Both the position numbers and the translations under genes were made by a program. Positions 37,835 through 47,414 of a DNA stretch of 64,000 bases are shown here, piece after piece (positions within the stretch are counted from its first letter, which is position 1; each line of letters opens with the position of its first letter). The stretch comes from Xanthomonas sp. 3793 (GTDB taxonomy: Bacteria > Pseudomonadota > Gammaproteobacteria > Xanthomonadales > Xanthomonadaceae): assembly GCF_024806835.1 (NCBI RefSeq), contig NZ_JANTYU010000001.1, forward strand, positions 868,001 to 932,000, written 5' to 3'. The notes below the pieces were generated by a model. The model saw nothing but the letters and a program-made list of their open reading frames with translations, had not been told where the DNA came from and made no database searches.

Positions 37835-38069
37835 TCGATCCTTCTCCCGCGCGCGGGAGAGCGGCTACTGCCTGGTTTGATGCATGTTCCTTCTCCCGCG
37901 CGGGAGAAGGTGCCCCGAAGGGGCGGATGAGGGTGCGGGCGAAGCCTCTTGTGGCTGAACCAGCGAGCGGCTTCGCCCCGTACCCTCACCCCAACCCCTC
38001 TCCCACAGGAGAGCGGGCTTGCCAACGCCGTTGCTGCCCTTTTTTAAACAATCCCCCCAAGCAAGCTCA
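37835..38069. repeat. Intergenic TCTCCCGCGCGGGAGA-type repeats
   Basis: Two copies of CTTCTCCCGCGCG(CG)GGAGA (37841-37860 and 37889-37908), then GGTGCCCCGAAGGGGCGGAT and GAGGGTGCGGGCGAAGC, with an inverted ACCCTCACCCCAACCCCTCT at 37982-38001. The CCCTCACCCC/GGGGTGAGGG-type block is a common dispersed intergenic repeat in GC-rich proteobacteria. The palindromic cores could act as terminators for the DUF885 gene. Confidence 0.65.
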
Positions 38070-39902
38070 TCACCCATCCGCCGCCACAAACCCGCCGGTC
38101 TGCCGCGCCCACAGGCGTGCATACAGCCCGCCCTGTGCGATCAATTGCGCATGCGTGCCGGTCTCGACGATGCGTCCGGCGTCCATCACCACCAGCCGGT
38201 CCATGCGCGCGATGGTGGACAGCCGGTGCGCAATCGCAATCACCGTCTTGTTGCCCATCAACGCGTCCAGGCTGTCCTGGATCGCCGCTTCCACTTCCGA
38301 ATCCAGCGCCGAGGTGGCCTCGTCCAGGATCAGGATCGGTGCGTCCTTCAACAACACGCGCGCGATGGCGATGCGCTGCCGTTGACCGCCTGACAGCTTG
38401 ACCCCGCGTTCGCCCACATAGGCATCGAAGCCGCGTCGGCCTTCGCCATCGACCAGCGTGTCGATGAAGCCTTCCGCGCGCGCCTTGCGCACCGCTTCCA
38501 GCATCTGCGCATCGCTGGCCTGCGGCCGGCCGTACAGCAGGTTGTCGCGGATCGAGCGATGCAGCAGCGAGGTGTCCTGGGTCACCAGGCCGATCTGCCC
38601 ACGCAGGCTTTCCTGGGTGACCTGGGCGATGTCCTGCCCGTCGATGAGGATGCGTCCCTGCTCCAGGTCGTACAGGCGCAGCAATACGTTGACCAGGGTC
38701 GACTTGCCCGCACCCGATGGCCCGACCAGGCCGATCTTCTCGCCGGCACGCACCTGCAGATCCAGCCCGGCGATCACCCCGCCGCGCTTGCCGTAATGGA
38801 AATGGATGTGCTCGAACTGCACTTGTCCTTGCGTCACCTGCAGCGGCACCGCATCGGGCGCGTCCTGCACCAGCACCGGCTGCGAAATGGTCTGCATGCC
38901 GTCCTGCACGCTGCCGATGTCTTCGAAGATGCCGTTGACCGTCCACATGATCCAGCCGGACATGTTGTGGATGCGGATCACCAGGCCCGTGGCCAGGGTG
39001 ATCGCGCCCACGCTGATCTGCCCGCGGCTCCACAGCCACAGCGCCAGTGCGCAGGTGCCGACGATCAGGAAGCCGTTGGCAACGGCAATGGCGGTGTCCA
39101 TCGCCGTGGTCACGCGCGTCTGCCTGCGATGCTTGACCGCCAGTTCGTCGATCGCGTCGCGCACATAGGCTTGTTCGCGGCCGGCATGGGCGAACAGCTT
39201 GAGCGTGGAAATGTTGGTATAGCCATCGACGATGCGTCCGGTGGCCTTGGAGCGCGCATCCGATGCCACCCAGGCGCGCGCCTTCATGCGCGGCACGAAG
39301 AACGCCATCAACCCGACATACACCACCAGCCAGATCAGCAGCGGCGCCATCAGCCAGGGGTCGGCCTGCGCGAACAACCACAGCGCGCTGCCGGTATAGA
39401 CCACGATGTACCAGAGCGCATCGACCATCTGCACCGCCGACTCGCGCAACGAGGTACCGGTCTGCATCACCCGGTTGGCGATGCGCCCGGCGAAATCGTT
39501 GTTGAAAAAGCCCAGGCTCTGCCGCACCACGTAGTTGTGCATCAACCAACGCGAGCGGTTGCTCAGGCCCGGCACGATCGCCTGGTTGACCAGCAGATTG
39601 TGCAGCCCGGTGAACAGCGGCCGCGCCACCAGCGTGATCGCCGCCATCCAGAGCAGTTCGCCGGCATGACGGCGGAAGAAGTCCGCCCCGGGCCGCTCGG
39701 CCAGCATGTCCACGATGCGCCCGAGGAAGTCGAACATCGCTACTTCCACCAAGGCCAGCAACAGTCCGGCGATCAGCGTGGCCAGCAGGATCGGCCATAA
39801 CGGCCGCAGATAATGCAGATAGAAACGCCACACACTGCGGGGCGGCATCTCCCGCTCGATGGGCGGGAAGATATCGATCAGGGACTCGAACCAGCGGAAC
39901 AT
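38070..39902 (-). CDS. ABC exporter, fused membrane and ATPase half-transporter
   Basis: 610 aa in MsbA-like order: six TM helices in the first 330 residues (LATLIAGLLLALVEVAMFDF, AALWLFAQADPWLMAPLLIW) and a C-terminal ATPase. Motifs are Walker A GPSGAGKST (about 395), signature VKLSGGQRQRIAIARVLL (about 500), Walker B ILILDEATSALD (about 524) and H-loop AHRLS. It would work as a homodimer exporting a lipid or drug; the substrate is unknown. The first ATG is at 39902, with an in-frame GTG at 39911; neither has a strong Shine-Dalgarno. It is monocistronic. Confidence 0.9.
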   Translation of the reverse strand: MFRWFESLIDIFPPIEREMPPRSVWRFYLHYLRPLWPILLATLIAGLLLALVEVAMFDFLGRIVDMLAERPGADFFRRHAGELLWMAAITLVARPLFTGLHNLLVNQAIVPGLSNRSRWLMHNYVVRQSLGFFNNDFAGRIANRVMQTGTSLRESAVQMVDALWYIVVYTGSALWLFAQADPWLMAPLLIWLVVYVGLMAFFVPRMKARAWVASDARSKATGRIVDGYTNISTLKLFAHAGREQAYVRDAIDELAVKHRRQTRVTTAMDTAIAVANGFLIVGTCALALWLWSRGQISVGAITLATGLVIRIHNMSGWIMWTVNGIFEDIGSVQDGMQTISQPVLVQDAPDAVPLQVTQGQVQFEHIHFHYGKRGGVIAGLDLQVRAGEKIGLVGPSGAGKSTLVNVLLRLYDLEQGRILIDGQDIAQVTQESLRGQIGLVTQDTSLLHRSIRDNLLYGRPQASDAQMLEAVRKARAEGFIDTLVDGEGRRGFDAYVGERGVKLSGGQRQRIAIARVLLKDAPILILDEATSALDSEVEAAIQDSLDALMGNKTVIAIAHRLSTIARMDRLVVMDAGRIVETGTHAQLIAQGGLYARLWARQTGGFVAADG

Positions 39903-40093
39903 TGCAGACACTTTCGGGAAACACCGGGCGATCAGGCTAGCTGATCGCGCGTCAAGCTGCAGTGGCGCTGGCGTTGGACGTGTGCATCATCGCGTCCACG
40001 GCAGGCTGCCATGCACGCGACGGGCAAGCGGGTCCGTCGCATCGGACTGCCCAGGCCATGCATGGCCTGGATATCACGGCAGGTCAGGAGGCG
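39903..40093. other. Intergenic region with perfect 20-bp palindrome
   Basis: CCAGGCCATGCATGGCCTGG at 40051-40070 is a perfect palindrome with no loop, 23 bases past the stop of the pRiA4b ORF-3-like gene and about 150 bases upstream of the ABC exporter. It could be a transcription stop stem or an operator. Confidence 0.5.
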
Positions 40094-40690
40094 TCAGTCG
40101 CGAACACGTGCAAGCAAACGATTGATCTCGTCCAGCTCGAAATAGCCCGGATCCAGGCGCCCACCCAGGGTGGCCAGCTCCTGCACGTGTTGCGCATGAT
40201 CCGGGTCGGCGATGATCTGCAGCAACGCCTGGTAACTGTCGATTCCTTCGCTGCTGTCCGGAGGACAGGCATTGGCGCCATCCACGCAACGCGCCGCGGG
40301 CAAGCCCGCATCAGGCGGCAGGATCGCCTCGACCTGGATGCGGTGCTGCCAGCCCTCGCCGCGACCGTAGAAATAGTCGAACCGCTCCAGCTCGCCCACT
40401 GCGCTTTCCAGCGTGGCACGGGCCGCATGCTTGAGCCGCGGTCGGTCCGGAACATCCAGCCCGGACTCGCCGTAGCGGCCGCCGCCCAGGTCGAATTCGT
40501 AAGGATGCGCAGCGTTCCAGCCCATCACCGGTTGCAGCACGCGATGCAGCGTGGCCAGGCGCAGCGCCCCCGGCACCAGCACGCGCCGCCAGATCAACGG
40601 TGCGCTATCCACCAGCGAAACATGCAGCTGGTACACCGGCGCGGGCGCGGGCACCACCTGCTGCGCAGCTTTCTTCTTGGCCTTGGTCAT
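40094..40690 (-). CDS. Plasmid pRiA4b ORF-3 family protein
   Basis: 198 aa. After a Lys/Ala-rich start (MTKAKKKAAQQVV) the domain has VYQLHVSLVDSAPLIWRRVL, ATLHRVLQPVMGWNAAHPYE, FDYFYGRGEGWQHRIQVEAI and CVDGANACPPDS, the IS1096/pRiA4b ORF-3 family fold. Such proteins sometimes travel with mobile elements, but many copies are chromosomal with unknown role. No transposase or inverted ends are seen here. ATG 40690 is used. Confidence 0.85.
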   Translation of the reverse strand: MTKAKKKAAQQVVPAPAPVYQLHVSLVDSAPLIWRRVLVPGALRLATLHRVLQPVMGWNAAHPYEFDLGGGRYGESGLDVPDRPRLKHAARATLESAVGELERFDYFYGRGEGWQHRIQVEAILPPDAGLPAARCVDGANACPPDSSEGIDSYQALLQIIADPDHAQHVQELATLGGRLDPGYFELDEINRLLARVRD

Positions 40691-40908
40691 CGGGTCTTGG
40701 TCGCCTGTTTCGACGCCAAGTATGGCGCGAGCAGGCCGCGCCTGCATCGCAGTGGCACGGTCAGGCGCCAACGGCGCAGCAACCTGCCCGCACAACCGCT
40801 GCATGCAGCACGCTGCGACATGCTGCCCGACCGATGATGGACGATGCCGCAGACCGCGTTGCCAGCACCGTCCAGCGCACGCCACCGAACACCTTTGCCG
40901 ACCCTGAT
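40691..40908. other. Intergenic region
   Basis: 218 bases between the pRiA4b ORF-3-like gene and the end of the RND gene; no ORF, repeat or clear terminator is seen. Confidence 0.3.
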
Positions 40909-43900
40909 TTACGCCGCATCCGCTCCACGCCCCGGCAGGTGCAGGCCGAACAGCACGTCGTACAGGATCGGAATCAAGCCCAGCGTCACCAAGGTGCCCA
41001 GCGCCAGGCCTCCGATCATGGTGATGGCCATGCCGGTCCACAGCGGGCCTGCGAACAGCATCAGCGGGATCAGGCCGACGATGCAGGTGAGCTTGGTCAT
41101 CACGATCGGACGCAGGCGCTTGACCGCTGCAGTGACCACCGCTTCGCGGCGCGGCAGGCCATCGGCCAGTTCGGCCTCGATGCGCTCCAGCAGCAGTACC
41201 GCGTTGTTGACGATGATCCCGGCCAACGCCAGCAAGCCGAAGGTGGCCATGAAGCCGAACGGATACCCGGTGATCACCAGCGCCAATGCCGCACCGATCA
41301 GCACGAACGGCACCGCCGACATCACGATGAACAGCTTGCGGAACGAGTTGAACTGCCACACGAACAGCAGCAGGATGGCGCCCAGTGCGTGCGGCATGTA
41401 TTGCAGCAGGGCCTGATTGGCCTCTGCAGAATCCTCCAGCTCGCCACCGATCTCCAGCCGATAGCCGGGCGGCAGCTTGAGCGCGGCCATCGGCGCCGAC
41501 AGCCGCTCGACGATGTCGGTCGCGGTCAACCCTGGATTGCGTGCGGTGACCGTGATCGCTCGACTCAGGTTGCGCCGCTGGATCGCCGAAGGCTCGCTGT
41601 CGCGCAGCACCGTGGCCACCGCCGCCAGCGGCACCGGCGCACCACCGGCTTGCGGGTACACCAGGGTGTCGCCGGGCGTGCCATCGGCGGCGCGCTCCTG
41701 CGCACTGCCACGCAATACGATCGCCACCGAGCTGCCATCGTCGCGCAGCAACGAGGCGTCCACGCCGCTGTAGCGTGCCTGCAGCGCTTGGGCGACATCT
41801 TCGCTGCTCACGCCGGCACGCCGCGCCCTGAGCTGGTCCACCTGCACCACGTAGCGCGGAATACGCGCCTGCCAGTCGTCCTGTACATCCACGGTGCCCG
41901 GCACTGCGCGCAGCGCCTTTGCAATGGCCGCCGCACTGCTGCGCAGTACCGCTTCGTCGGGGCCGACCACCCGATACACCGCCATCCCGGCTTCGGTCGC
42001 GCCCAGCGAAAACCGCTTCGGTTCGGCGCGTACCGCGGGGAAGGCGCTGAGGACATGCGCGCGTACCCGTGCAATGACTGCATCGATGTCGGTGCCAGGC
42101 CGCACGCTCACGGTGAAATACGCCATATTGGCCGCCGGCAATGGTGGATTCAGGCCCAAGACGATGCGCGGGCCGCCGTCGGCGACATAGCCGATGCTGT
42201 CGGCAACTTCCGGGTTGGCGCGGCGATCGGCCAACCAACGGCTCAACTCGCTCACCGTGCGCAGGGTTTCACGCGAATCTGTGCCCGCCTGCAAGGTCAC
42301 CGGCATCTGGAACTGCAGACGATCGGACTTGGGCAGGAAATCGTAAGGAATCGACACCAGCACCGTGACCGCCACCGCCAGCATCGCCACCATGCCGGCG
42401 ATGAACAGCGTCTTGTGCATCAGCACGCGCTCGATGAGGCAGCGGTAGCCGCGATAGAACCGCGACGGCGCCTGCTCGCTGCTGTACGCGACGTGCACCT
42501 TGGCGAAATACATGCACAACAGCGGCGTCACCGTGATGCTGAGCAGCCACGACCCTAGCAAGGTCACGCCGAGCACGGTCGCCAGCGAGCGCAGGTATTC
42601 GTTGGTGCTGGTCTGGCCGAAGAAGAACGGCGAGAACGCCAGCACGATCACCAACGAGGAGGTCAGCAACGGGGTGGCCAGGGTGCGGCCGGCAGCGATG
42701 CACGCCTGACGTCGCTCTTCCCCGGCAACCAGGCGGCGCTCGATGTCTTCGGCAATGACGATGCCGTTGTCCACCAGCAGGCCCAGCGCCAGGATGATCG
42801 CCGCGATCGATACCGTCTGCAGTTCCACGCTCAGCACTCGCATCACGATCAGCGAGGCGAAGATGGTCAGCGGCACGATCGCGCCGACGATCAAGCCAGT
42901 GCGCCAGCCCAGGAACAGCATCACCACGGCCATGACGATGACAATGGTTTCGCCCATGACGTGGTGCATCTTGTCCATCTCGCGCTCGACCACGTCGGCC
43001 TGGAAGGTGACCACGTGTTGCGCGAACCCTGCGGGTAGCTGGTGCGCGGTCTCGTCCAGCTTGGCGCGCAGCGTTTTACCGAACTCGGCGATATTGCTGC
43101 CAGGCTTCATCGCCACCGACACCACCACCGCTGGCTGGCCCTGGTAGACGGCCGCGCTTTCCGGCGGGTCGGCCGGCATCACCTGCACCTGCGCCAGCTC
43201 GCCCAAGGTCACCTCGCGCGCGCCGGTGGCGTCAGCTGTCGGCAAGGTCAGCAGCAGGTTCTGCAACTGCGCAGGCGTGCGTATCTCGCCGGAAGTCGCA
43301 ACCGTCATCGCCAGCCCCGACACCGTCGTCTGCCCGCCGGAGGCCACCACATTCTGCGAGCGCAACTGCGCCATCACGCCGGCCGGGCTCAGGCCGGTGG
43401 CCAGCAGCCGCGCGCGATCGAACGCCACGTAGACACGCTCGTCCTGCAGCCCGTACAACCTCACCTGCTCCACGCCCGGCAAGGTGTACAGCTGCTCGCG
43501 CATGCGCCGCAGCGGCGCACGCATCTCGCTCATCGAAAAGCCCGGCGCCGTCACCGCAATCGAGGCCACCGACACCCGGCCGAAGTCGTCGTCGATCAAT
43601 GGCCCGAGCGTACCCGCAGGCAGCTGCGCACCGGCCTCGGTCGCCTTGGCGCGCACGCGCTGCCACAACGCCGGCAGATCCTGCACGTCGTCGTAGGCGG
43701 TCAGCTGCACAATCGCGTTGCCGGGCCGCACCGTGGTCACGATGCGCTTGATGCCGGCCAGTTCGCGCAAGCGCTCTTCGATCGGGCGCGCCAACAGGGT
43801 TTCCACCTGCTCGCTGGGCATGCCCGGAAACGACGCCGACACGACGGTGTCGCGGACGGTGACCGACGGTTCTTCCTGCGAGGGAAAGCCGAGAAACGCC

Positions 43901-43980
43901 ACGATGCCGCCAACCAGGATCATCACTGCCGCAAACAACGTCAGCCGGCTCGACGTCATCGCCATCCGGGTCAGCATCAT
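40909..43980 (-). CDS. RND efflux transporter permease
   Basis: 1023 aa, AcrB-like size, with 12 TM helices and two large periplasmic loops. Landmarks are the N-terminal TM followed by FPSQEEPSVTVRDTVVSASF, the TM4 block LGLLVDNGIVIAEDIERRLV, and TM11-12 GLIPLMLFAGPLWTGMAITM. In TM4 the proton-relay pair is Asp404-Asn405, whereas AcrB has Asp-Asp. The ATG at 43980 overlaps the upstream fusion-protein stop as ATGA, so the two are coupled. It is the last gene of an operon with an outer-membrane factor, a MipA-type protein and a fusion protein. Substrate not known. Confidence 0.93.
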   Translation of the reverse strand: MMLTRMAMTSSRLTLFAAVMILVGGIVAFLGFPSQEEPSVTVRDTVVSASFPGMPSEQVETLLARPIEERLRELAGIKRIVTTVRPGNAIVQLTAYDDVQDLPALWQRVRAKATEAGAQLPAGTLGPLIDDDFGRVSVASIAVTAPGFSMSEMRAPLRRMREQLYTLPGVEQVRLYGLQDERVYVAFDRARLLATGLSPAGVMAQLRSQNVVASGGQTTVSGLAMTVATSGEIRTPAQLQNLLLTLPTADATGAREVTLGELAQVQVMPADPPESAAVYQGQPAVVVSVAMKPGSNIAEFGKTLRAKLDETAHQLPAGFAQHVVTFQADVVEREMDKMHHVMGETIVIVMAVVMLFLGWRTGLIVGAIVPLTIFASLIVMRVLSVELQTVSIAAIILALGLLVDNGIVIAEDIERRLVAGEERRQACIAAGRTLATPLLTSSLVIVLAFSPFFFGQTSTNEYLRSLATVLGVTLLGSWLLSITVTPLLCMYFAKVHVAYSSEQAPSRFYRGYRCLIERVLMHKTLFIAGMVAMLAVAVTVLVSIPYDFLPKSDRLQFQMPVTLQAGTDSRETLRTVSELSRWLADRRANPEVADSIGYVADGGPRIVLGLNPPLPAANMAYFTVSVRPGTDIDAVIARVRAHVLSAFPAVRAEPKRFSLGATEAGMAVYRVVGPDEAVLRSSAAAIAKALRAVPGTVDVQDDWQARIPRYVVQVDQLRARRAGVSSEDVAQALQARYSGVDASLLRDDGSSVAIVLRGSAQERAADGTPGDTLVYPQAGGAPVPLAAVATVLRDSEPSAIQRRNLSRAITVTARNPGLTATDIVERLSAPMAALKLPPGYRLEIGGELEDSAEANQALLQYMPHALGAILLLFVWQFNSFRKLFIVMSAVPFVLIGAALALVITGYPFGFMATFGLLALAGIIVNNAVLLLERIEAELADGLPRREAVVTAAVKRLRPIVMTKLTCIVGLIPLMLFAGPLWTGMAITMIGGLALGTLVTLGLIPILYDVLFGLHLPGRGADAA

Positions 43981-45080
43981 GGCGCCGGCACTCCGCCCAG
44001 CTGCGTCTGCGCCTGAAACGGTATCACCGGCTGGCCATCGATCAAGAAGCCCACGCCCGTGCTGACCACCTGTTCGCCTGCCTGCAATCCGCGCTGGACC
44101 TGGATCCGGCCGCCGACGATCGACCCGAGCTCGACCGCACGCTCGACCACGATCCGTTGTGCCGGCCGATACACGAACACGCTGGCCTGTTGACGATTGA
44201 GCCTGGGCAATACCGCCGACAGCGGCACGCTGGGCGCGCCTGCGGCATGTGCAGGCAATTGCAGCAGGACACTGCCGCCGCTGCGCAACGCGTGTGGCGC
44301 GCGCACCACCTCAAGAATCGCCAACGCAGTGGCGCCGTTATCCAGGCGGCTGGACAGGCTGCGCAGTCGCAACGTCAGCGGCACCGCAGGCTCGTCGGCC
44401 AGTGTGGCCTGCACGGTTTGCCCTGGCGTCAGCCCGGCGGCAACAACAGGCGGCAGATTGGCCAGCAATTGCAGATGCGCCTGCCCTTCCACCTGCAGCA
44501 CCGCCTGCCCCGCCGCCACATCGGCCTGCGGTTGCTGCAGGCGTGCGATCACACTGCCATCGAACGGTGCGCGCAACTCGCCCAGACGCGATGCGCGGCG
44601 CGCAAGCGCCAGGTCGGCCTTTGCCACCTGCAGCTGCGCGCTTGCCGCATCCGCCGCCGCACGTGCGGCGGTCAGCGTGGCCGCAGAGCTGGCGCCATCG
44701 TCGAACATGGCCTGCTGCTGGCGCAGTTGCAGCTGCCGCTCGCCAGACTGTGCCATCGCTGCACGCAGGTTCGCGTCGGCCTGCTGCTGGCGCAGCTGCA
44801 GCGGCTCGGCATCCAGACGTGCCAGTACCTGCCCTTTCTGCACGCGATCGCCCACATCCACCAGCACGGCGGCGATGCGTCCGCCGCTTTCGAATGCCAA
44901 CTCGGCGCGCTGTTGCTGACGCACCATCGCCGGCACCTGCAGCCAGCCGTCGTGGCCGGCACCGAAGCGCTCCAGCTTGACCGCCCGCGGTGTCTCGGCA
45001 GCCGGTGCATCCGCTTGGCTGCAACCGGCCAGCACGAGCGACAGAACGCACCACGCCATGCTGCGAAAAAAATCCTTCAT
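43977..45080 (-). CDS. RND membrane fusion protein (lipoprotein)
   Basis: 367 aa. Lipobox LAGC near residue 20 indicates inner-membrane lipid anchoring. A barrel-sandwich/lipoyl half (FESGGRIAAVLVDVGDRVQK, GQVLARLDAEPLQLRQQQAD), an alpha-hairpin rich in Gln/Ala, the second half (ELRAPFDGSVIARLQQPQAD) and the beta-barrel and membrane-proximal domains follow, ending VGFLIDGQPVIPF. GGGGAG precedes ATG 45080; an upstream in-frame ATG at 45098 is less likely. Its stop overlaps the RND start. Confidence 0.93.
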   Translation of the reverse strand: MKDFFRSMAWCVLSLVLAGCSQADAPAAETPRAVKLERFGAGHDGWLQVPAMVRQQQRAELAFESGGRIAAVLVDVGDRVQKGQVLARLDAEPLQLRQQQADANLRAAMAQSGERQLQLRQQQAMFDDGASSAATLTAARAAADAASAQLQVAKADLALARRASRLGELRAPFDGSVIARLQQPQADVAAGQAVLQVEGQAHLQLLANLPPVVAAGLTPGQTVQATLADEPAVPLTLRLRSLSSRLDNGATALAILEVVRAPHALRSGGSVLLQLPAHAAGAPSVPLSAVLPRLNRQQASVFVYRPAQRIVVERAVELGSIVGGRIQVQRGLQAGEQVVSTGVGFLIDGQPVIPFQAQTQLGGVPAP

Positions 45081-45105
45081 CACGCTCTCCCCTGCCATGC
45101 GCCGC

Positions 45106-45942
45106 TCAGCGGCTATAGGTCACTGCAACCGTGCCGCTGACGAAACTGCGGCGTACAACCAGTGGGCTATCCTCAGCGTTGTCGGCATAACGTGTTCCGG
45201 TCACGCCCACCGTGGTGGCCCAGTGATCGCCCAGCGAGTGCGTCCAGCTGCTCCCCACCGCAGCGGCATAGACACCGGACCCTGCATTGAAGCCCTGCAA
45301 GCCCGAACGTGCCGCCTGCGCATCGGTGACACCGAAGTACGCCTGATTGAAACGACGGTCACCGGCATGCACGTCCAGATCCAGCGTCACCGTGTCGCTG
45401 GCGCTGTGCAGCAGGGTGAACTCCATCCCGGCGCGATAGCGATTGCGCCGCGCATCGTCCTTGAGCGCAAATTCGGCTTCGGCATTGATGTTGAGGTACG
45501 GGGTGATCTGCTGCATCACCAGCGTGCGCGCCGTGACCGATCCCGGCACGTCGCCCATGCCGGCCAACAGCCGCGAACCCGCACGCCAGTCGTTGTCGCG
45601 TTGCAGACGGCCCAGGTCGTAATACACCGATTGCGACGCATAGAAGCCGGAGTCGCTCTGGAATTGCAGCCCCGCGCCACGCGCGGTATCGAAGAACAGC
45701 ATCCCGCGCTGGACCACCAGCACCGGGTTGGCCTGCACGCGGGCGCGCTCGGCGCCGGCATAGCGCGGCGCCGCAACCGCCGCCGCGCCCACGGTGATCT
45801 CGGTACGGTCGCCCAGCAGCCGCGAGCTGCCGGTCAGATCGGTCTGCGCGTGCGCAAGGCACGGTGGCAACAGGCCGGAAGCCAACAGCGACACGTGCAG
45901 GGCAGCGCGACGATGCAGCCGCGTGGAAAACACAATGGCCAT
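45106..45942 (-). CDS. MipA/OmpV-family outer-membrane protein
   Basis: 278 aa. A signal peptide (LHVSLLASGLLPPCLAHAQ) precedes a beta-rich domain with VGAAAVAAPRYAGAERARVQ, SDSGFYASQSVYYDLGRLQ and YRAGMEFTLLHSASDTVTLD. It ends with alternating residues typical of outer-membrane barrels (FVSGTVAVTYSR). MipA in E. coli bridges murein synthase and lytic enzymes; other members appear with resistance operons. GGAG sits before ATG 45942. It lies between the outer-membrane factor (stop at 45954) and fusion-protein genes, so it is likely part of the same transcript. Confidence 0.9.
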   Translation of the reverse strand: MAIVFSTRLHRRAALHVSLLASGLLPPCLAHAQTDLTGSSRLLGDRTEITVGAAAVAAPRYAGAERARVQANPVLVVQRGMLFFDTARGAGLQFQSDSGFYASQSVYYDLGRLQRDNDWRAGSRLLAGMGDVPGSVTARTLVMQQITPYLNINAEAEFALKDDARRNRYRAGMEFTLLHSASDTVTLDLDVHAGDRRFNQAYFGVTDAQAARSGLQGFNAGSGVYAAAVGSSWTHSLGDHWATTVGVTGTRYADNAEDSPLVVRRSFVSGTVAVTYSR

Positions 45943-45953
45943 GAAAATCTCCG

Positions 45954-47414
45954 TCAGCAATCAGCAAAAGGGGGCAGGCAAACGCCGTAGAACGCCTGGA
46001 ACAGCGCGATCCGGCTCAGCACGAGCTGGCGTGCGGTGGTCAGGTAATCCAGTTGTGCCTGCGTCGTGCGCAGGCGCTCGGTCAACAGCCTGGTGCGGTC
46101 TTCCAGGCCTGCGTCAACGCGCCTGGCCATCCGCGTCACGCGTAACTGCTCACGCTCGGCCTGCGCACGCACGCGTGGCTCGGACTCGGCCAAGGTGGCG
46201 TGTGCGTCGAGCGCATCGGCAACCTCGCGGAAGGCGGATTGAATCGCCTGTTCGTAGGCAGCGACATCGGCGCGCTGGCGTACCTGCGCCAACGCAAGAT
46301 TGGCGCGATTGCGGCCGCCATCGAACAACGGCAGATTCAATTGCGGGCTGAAGCTCCACATGCCGTGGCCGGCGGAAAACAGCCCATTCAAGCCGTCGCT
46401 GGCGGTGCCCACGCTGCTGCTCAGGGTGATCGATGGAAAGAACGCAGCGCGTGCGGCGCCGATATCGGCGTTTGCCGCGCGCAGTTCCAGTTCCGCCTGC
46501 TGGATGTCCGGGCGTTGCAGCAACAGCGAAGAATCCAGCGCACGCCATGCCGTGCTGGACGTGTCTGCGGCAACCAGGCGCTGCAGGTCGCCGGGCACCG
46601 GCGCGCTGTCGTAACCGGCCAGCAACTGCAGCGCACGCAACGCCGCAGCGTGGTCGTCGGCCCCCTGCAGTGCCGCGACGTGCGCCTGGTCGGCCTGATG
46701 CTGCTGGCCATCGCGCTGCTCGCGTGCCATCAGCCCGATCCGGTACTGCTGCTGTGCGATCGCCAGCAGCGCAGCGCTGTCGGCATCGGCAGCCTGCAAC
46801 TGCTGCAGCGCCTGGGCGCTTGCCCGTTCGGCGGTGTATGCGCGCAGCACCTCGGCAATCAGCGCGCCGCGCGCCGCATCGCGTCCATAGGTGCTGGCCA
46901 GATAGCGCTGCCGCGCCGCCTCGGACATCGCCTGCAGCTTGCCGAAGAAATCCAGCTCGACATTGCCGATACCCGCGTTGGCGACCACCAGATCCTGCTG
47001 ATAGCGTGCGTCCAGGGCCGGATCGTCGAAACGCTGCCGCAGCTGTTGTGCGCCCACGCCGATGGTGGGTACGCGCGCCGCCCGCTCGATGCGGTAGTGC
47101 GCCCGTGCCTGCTCCACCTGCAAGGCGGCGCGACGGAAGTCGCTATTGTGCGCAAGCGCGCGTTGCAGCAGCGGCCGCAGATCGCGATCCGGCGCGAACG
47201 CCTGCACAAATGCGCGTTCCTGCAGAGTCAGCTCGATACCCACCGGCGCGCTCGGTGCCGCGGCGGCCACCGCCTGCCCGCTGCCGAAGGTGCCCGGCAC
47301 GGTCACCGCCGGTCGCTGGTAAGCAGGCGTCAATGAACAGCCGCCCAGCAGCACGGCAACTGCCGCAAGATGCAGGGCGCGGGAACAACGATGCGCAGTC
47401 ATTTGTGGAATCAT
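45954..47414 (-). CDS. NodT/TolC-type outer-membrane efflux lipoprotein
   Basis: 486 aa. Lipobox LLGGC is followed by SLTPAYQRPAV, typical of RND outer-membrane factors. Two repeats follow, including NSDFRRAALQVEQARAHYRI and LLQRPDIQQAELELRAANAD. The GAARAAFFPSITLSSSVG segment and the coiled-coil tail (QLDYLTTARQLVLSRIALFQ) mark the TolC trimer fold. ATG 47414 (MIPQM) or 47402 can start it. It is the first gene of the efflux operon, divergent from the response regulator 105 bases away. Confidence 0.94.
   Translation of the reverse strand: MIPQMTAHRCSRALHLAAVAVLLGGCSLTPAYQRPAVTVPGTFGSGQAVAAAAPSAPVGIELTLQERAFVQAFAPDRDLRPLLQRALAHNSDFRRAALQVEQARAHYRIERAARVPTIGVGAQQLRQRFDDPALDARYQQDLVVANAGIGNVELDFFGKLQAMSEAARQRYLASTYGRDAARGALIAEVLRAYTAERASAQALQQLQAADADSAALLAIAQQQYRIGLMAREQRDGQQHQADQAHVAALQGADDHAAALRALQLLAGYDSAPVPGDLQRLVAADTSSTAWRALDSSLLLQRPDIQQAELELRAANADIGAARAAFFPSITLSSSVGTASDGLNGLFSAGHGMWSFSPQLNLPLFDGGRNRANLALAQVRQRADVAAYEQAIQSAFREVADALDAHATLAESEPRVRAQAEREQLRVTRMARRVDAGLEDRTRLLTERLRTTQAQLDYLTTARQLVLSRIALFQAFYGVCLPPFADC

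Noticed and set aside
40094..40690. Mobile element based on the pRiA4b ORF-3 family protein.
   Set aside because: No transposase, terminal inverted repeats or target duplication is visible.
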